From positions 1 through 5,928 of the forward strand of contig JBGANR010000041.1 in NCBI GenBank assembly GCA_044222225.1: 5,928 bases of DNA, given 5' to 3'. The stretch is from JBGANR01 sp044222225 (GTDB taxonomy: Bacteria > Actinomycetota > Actinomycetes > Mycobacteriales > Mycobacteriaceae). The notes beneath the pieces were generated by a model. It made no database searches. It worked only from the letters and a program-made list of their open reading frames with translations, and was not told the origin of the DNA. This document shows positions 5,888 through 5,928 of this stretch, one piece after another (within the stretch, counting starts at the first letter, position 1; every line of letters begins with the position of its first letter). A program made the position numbers and the translations under genes.

Positions 5888-5928
5888 ATGCCGAAGTTCG
5901 CTGCGAACCTCTCGATGATGTACACCGA
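5888..5928 (+). CDS. otnI: 2-oxo-tetronate isomerase, N-terminal fragment cut by window edge
   Basis: Only the first 13 codons are inside the window, reading MPKFAANLSMMYT. This closely resembles the start of OtnI/hydroxypyruvate isomerase-family TIM-barrel proteins, where a first strand of the form F-A/S-A-N-L-S-M is characteristic. ATG 5888 is preceded by AAGGAG (5877-5882) at five bases. In the threonate route OtnI converts 2-oxo-tetronate to 3-oxo-tetronate, the one step otherwise missing between LtnD and OtnK here. That makes the assignment fit the operon. Hydroxypyruvate isomerase (Hyi) starts very similarly, so the choice rests on context. The truncation is due to the window end, not a mutation. 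Confidence 0.75.
   Translation, partial: MPKFAANLSMMYT

Noticed and set aside
3460..5925. An 821-codon open frame on the - strand opposite otnK, otnC and the transporter
   Set aside because: Its translation is low-complexity, rich in Arg, Asp, Glu and Gly, and resembles no family. It mirrors the codon structure of the real + strand genes, as expected in GC-rich DNA.

Overview
The window is high-GC DNA with strong third-position G/C bias, several GTG starts and GGAGG-type ribosome binding sites. This suggests an actinobacterium, probably a Mycobacteriales relative such as Rhodococcus or Gordonia. The genus is an inference from composition and protein style only. All genes are on the + strand.

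Layout. Positions 1-231 contain no convincing gene but hold two clusters of inverted repeats (28-85 and 143-208). A complete FAD/NAD(P)H-dependent ferredoxin reductase follows (232-1434). A 173-bp intergenic region (1435-1607) then carries a weak terminator candidate, a promoter-like -10 inside a near-perfect 27-bp palindrome, and the leader of an operon. The operon runs ltnD (1608-2534), otnK (2531-3802), otnC (3799-4467), an ACS-type MFS transporter (4519-5820), a strong stem-loop (5836-5868), and the first 13 codons of a gene that looks like otnI (from 5888, cut by the window edge).

How the genes work together. The set matches the known L-threonate catabolic route built around the DUF1537 kinase family. 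The transporter would bring in the acid sugar and LtnD would oxidise L-threonate to 2-oxo-tetronate. OtnI would isomerise this to 3-oxo-tetronate, OtnK would phosphorylate it at O4, and OtnC would decarboxylate the product to dihydroxyacetone phosphate. The first three genes are translationally coupled by two 4-base GTGA overlaps. The ferredoxin reductase appears to be a separate unit with no visible tie to the pathway.

Most notable points. The OtnC homologue lacks residues I expect at the active site of class II aldolase/OtnC proteins: the catalytic Glu is Ala74, the third metal His in the usual N-H-G motif is Leu170, and a phosphate-loop Gly is Asp45. The rest of the fold and the H-x-H motif are intact, so it may belong to a divergent subgroup with altered metal binding or chemistry. 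The palindrome over the operon's predicted -10 is a strong candidate operator for a regulator encoded outside the window.
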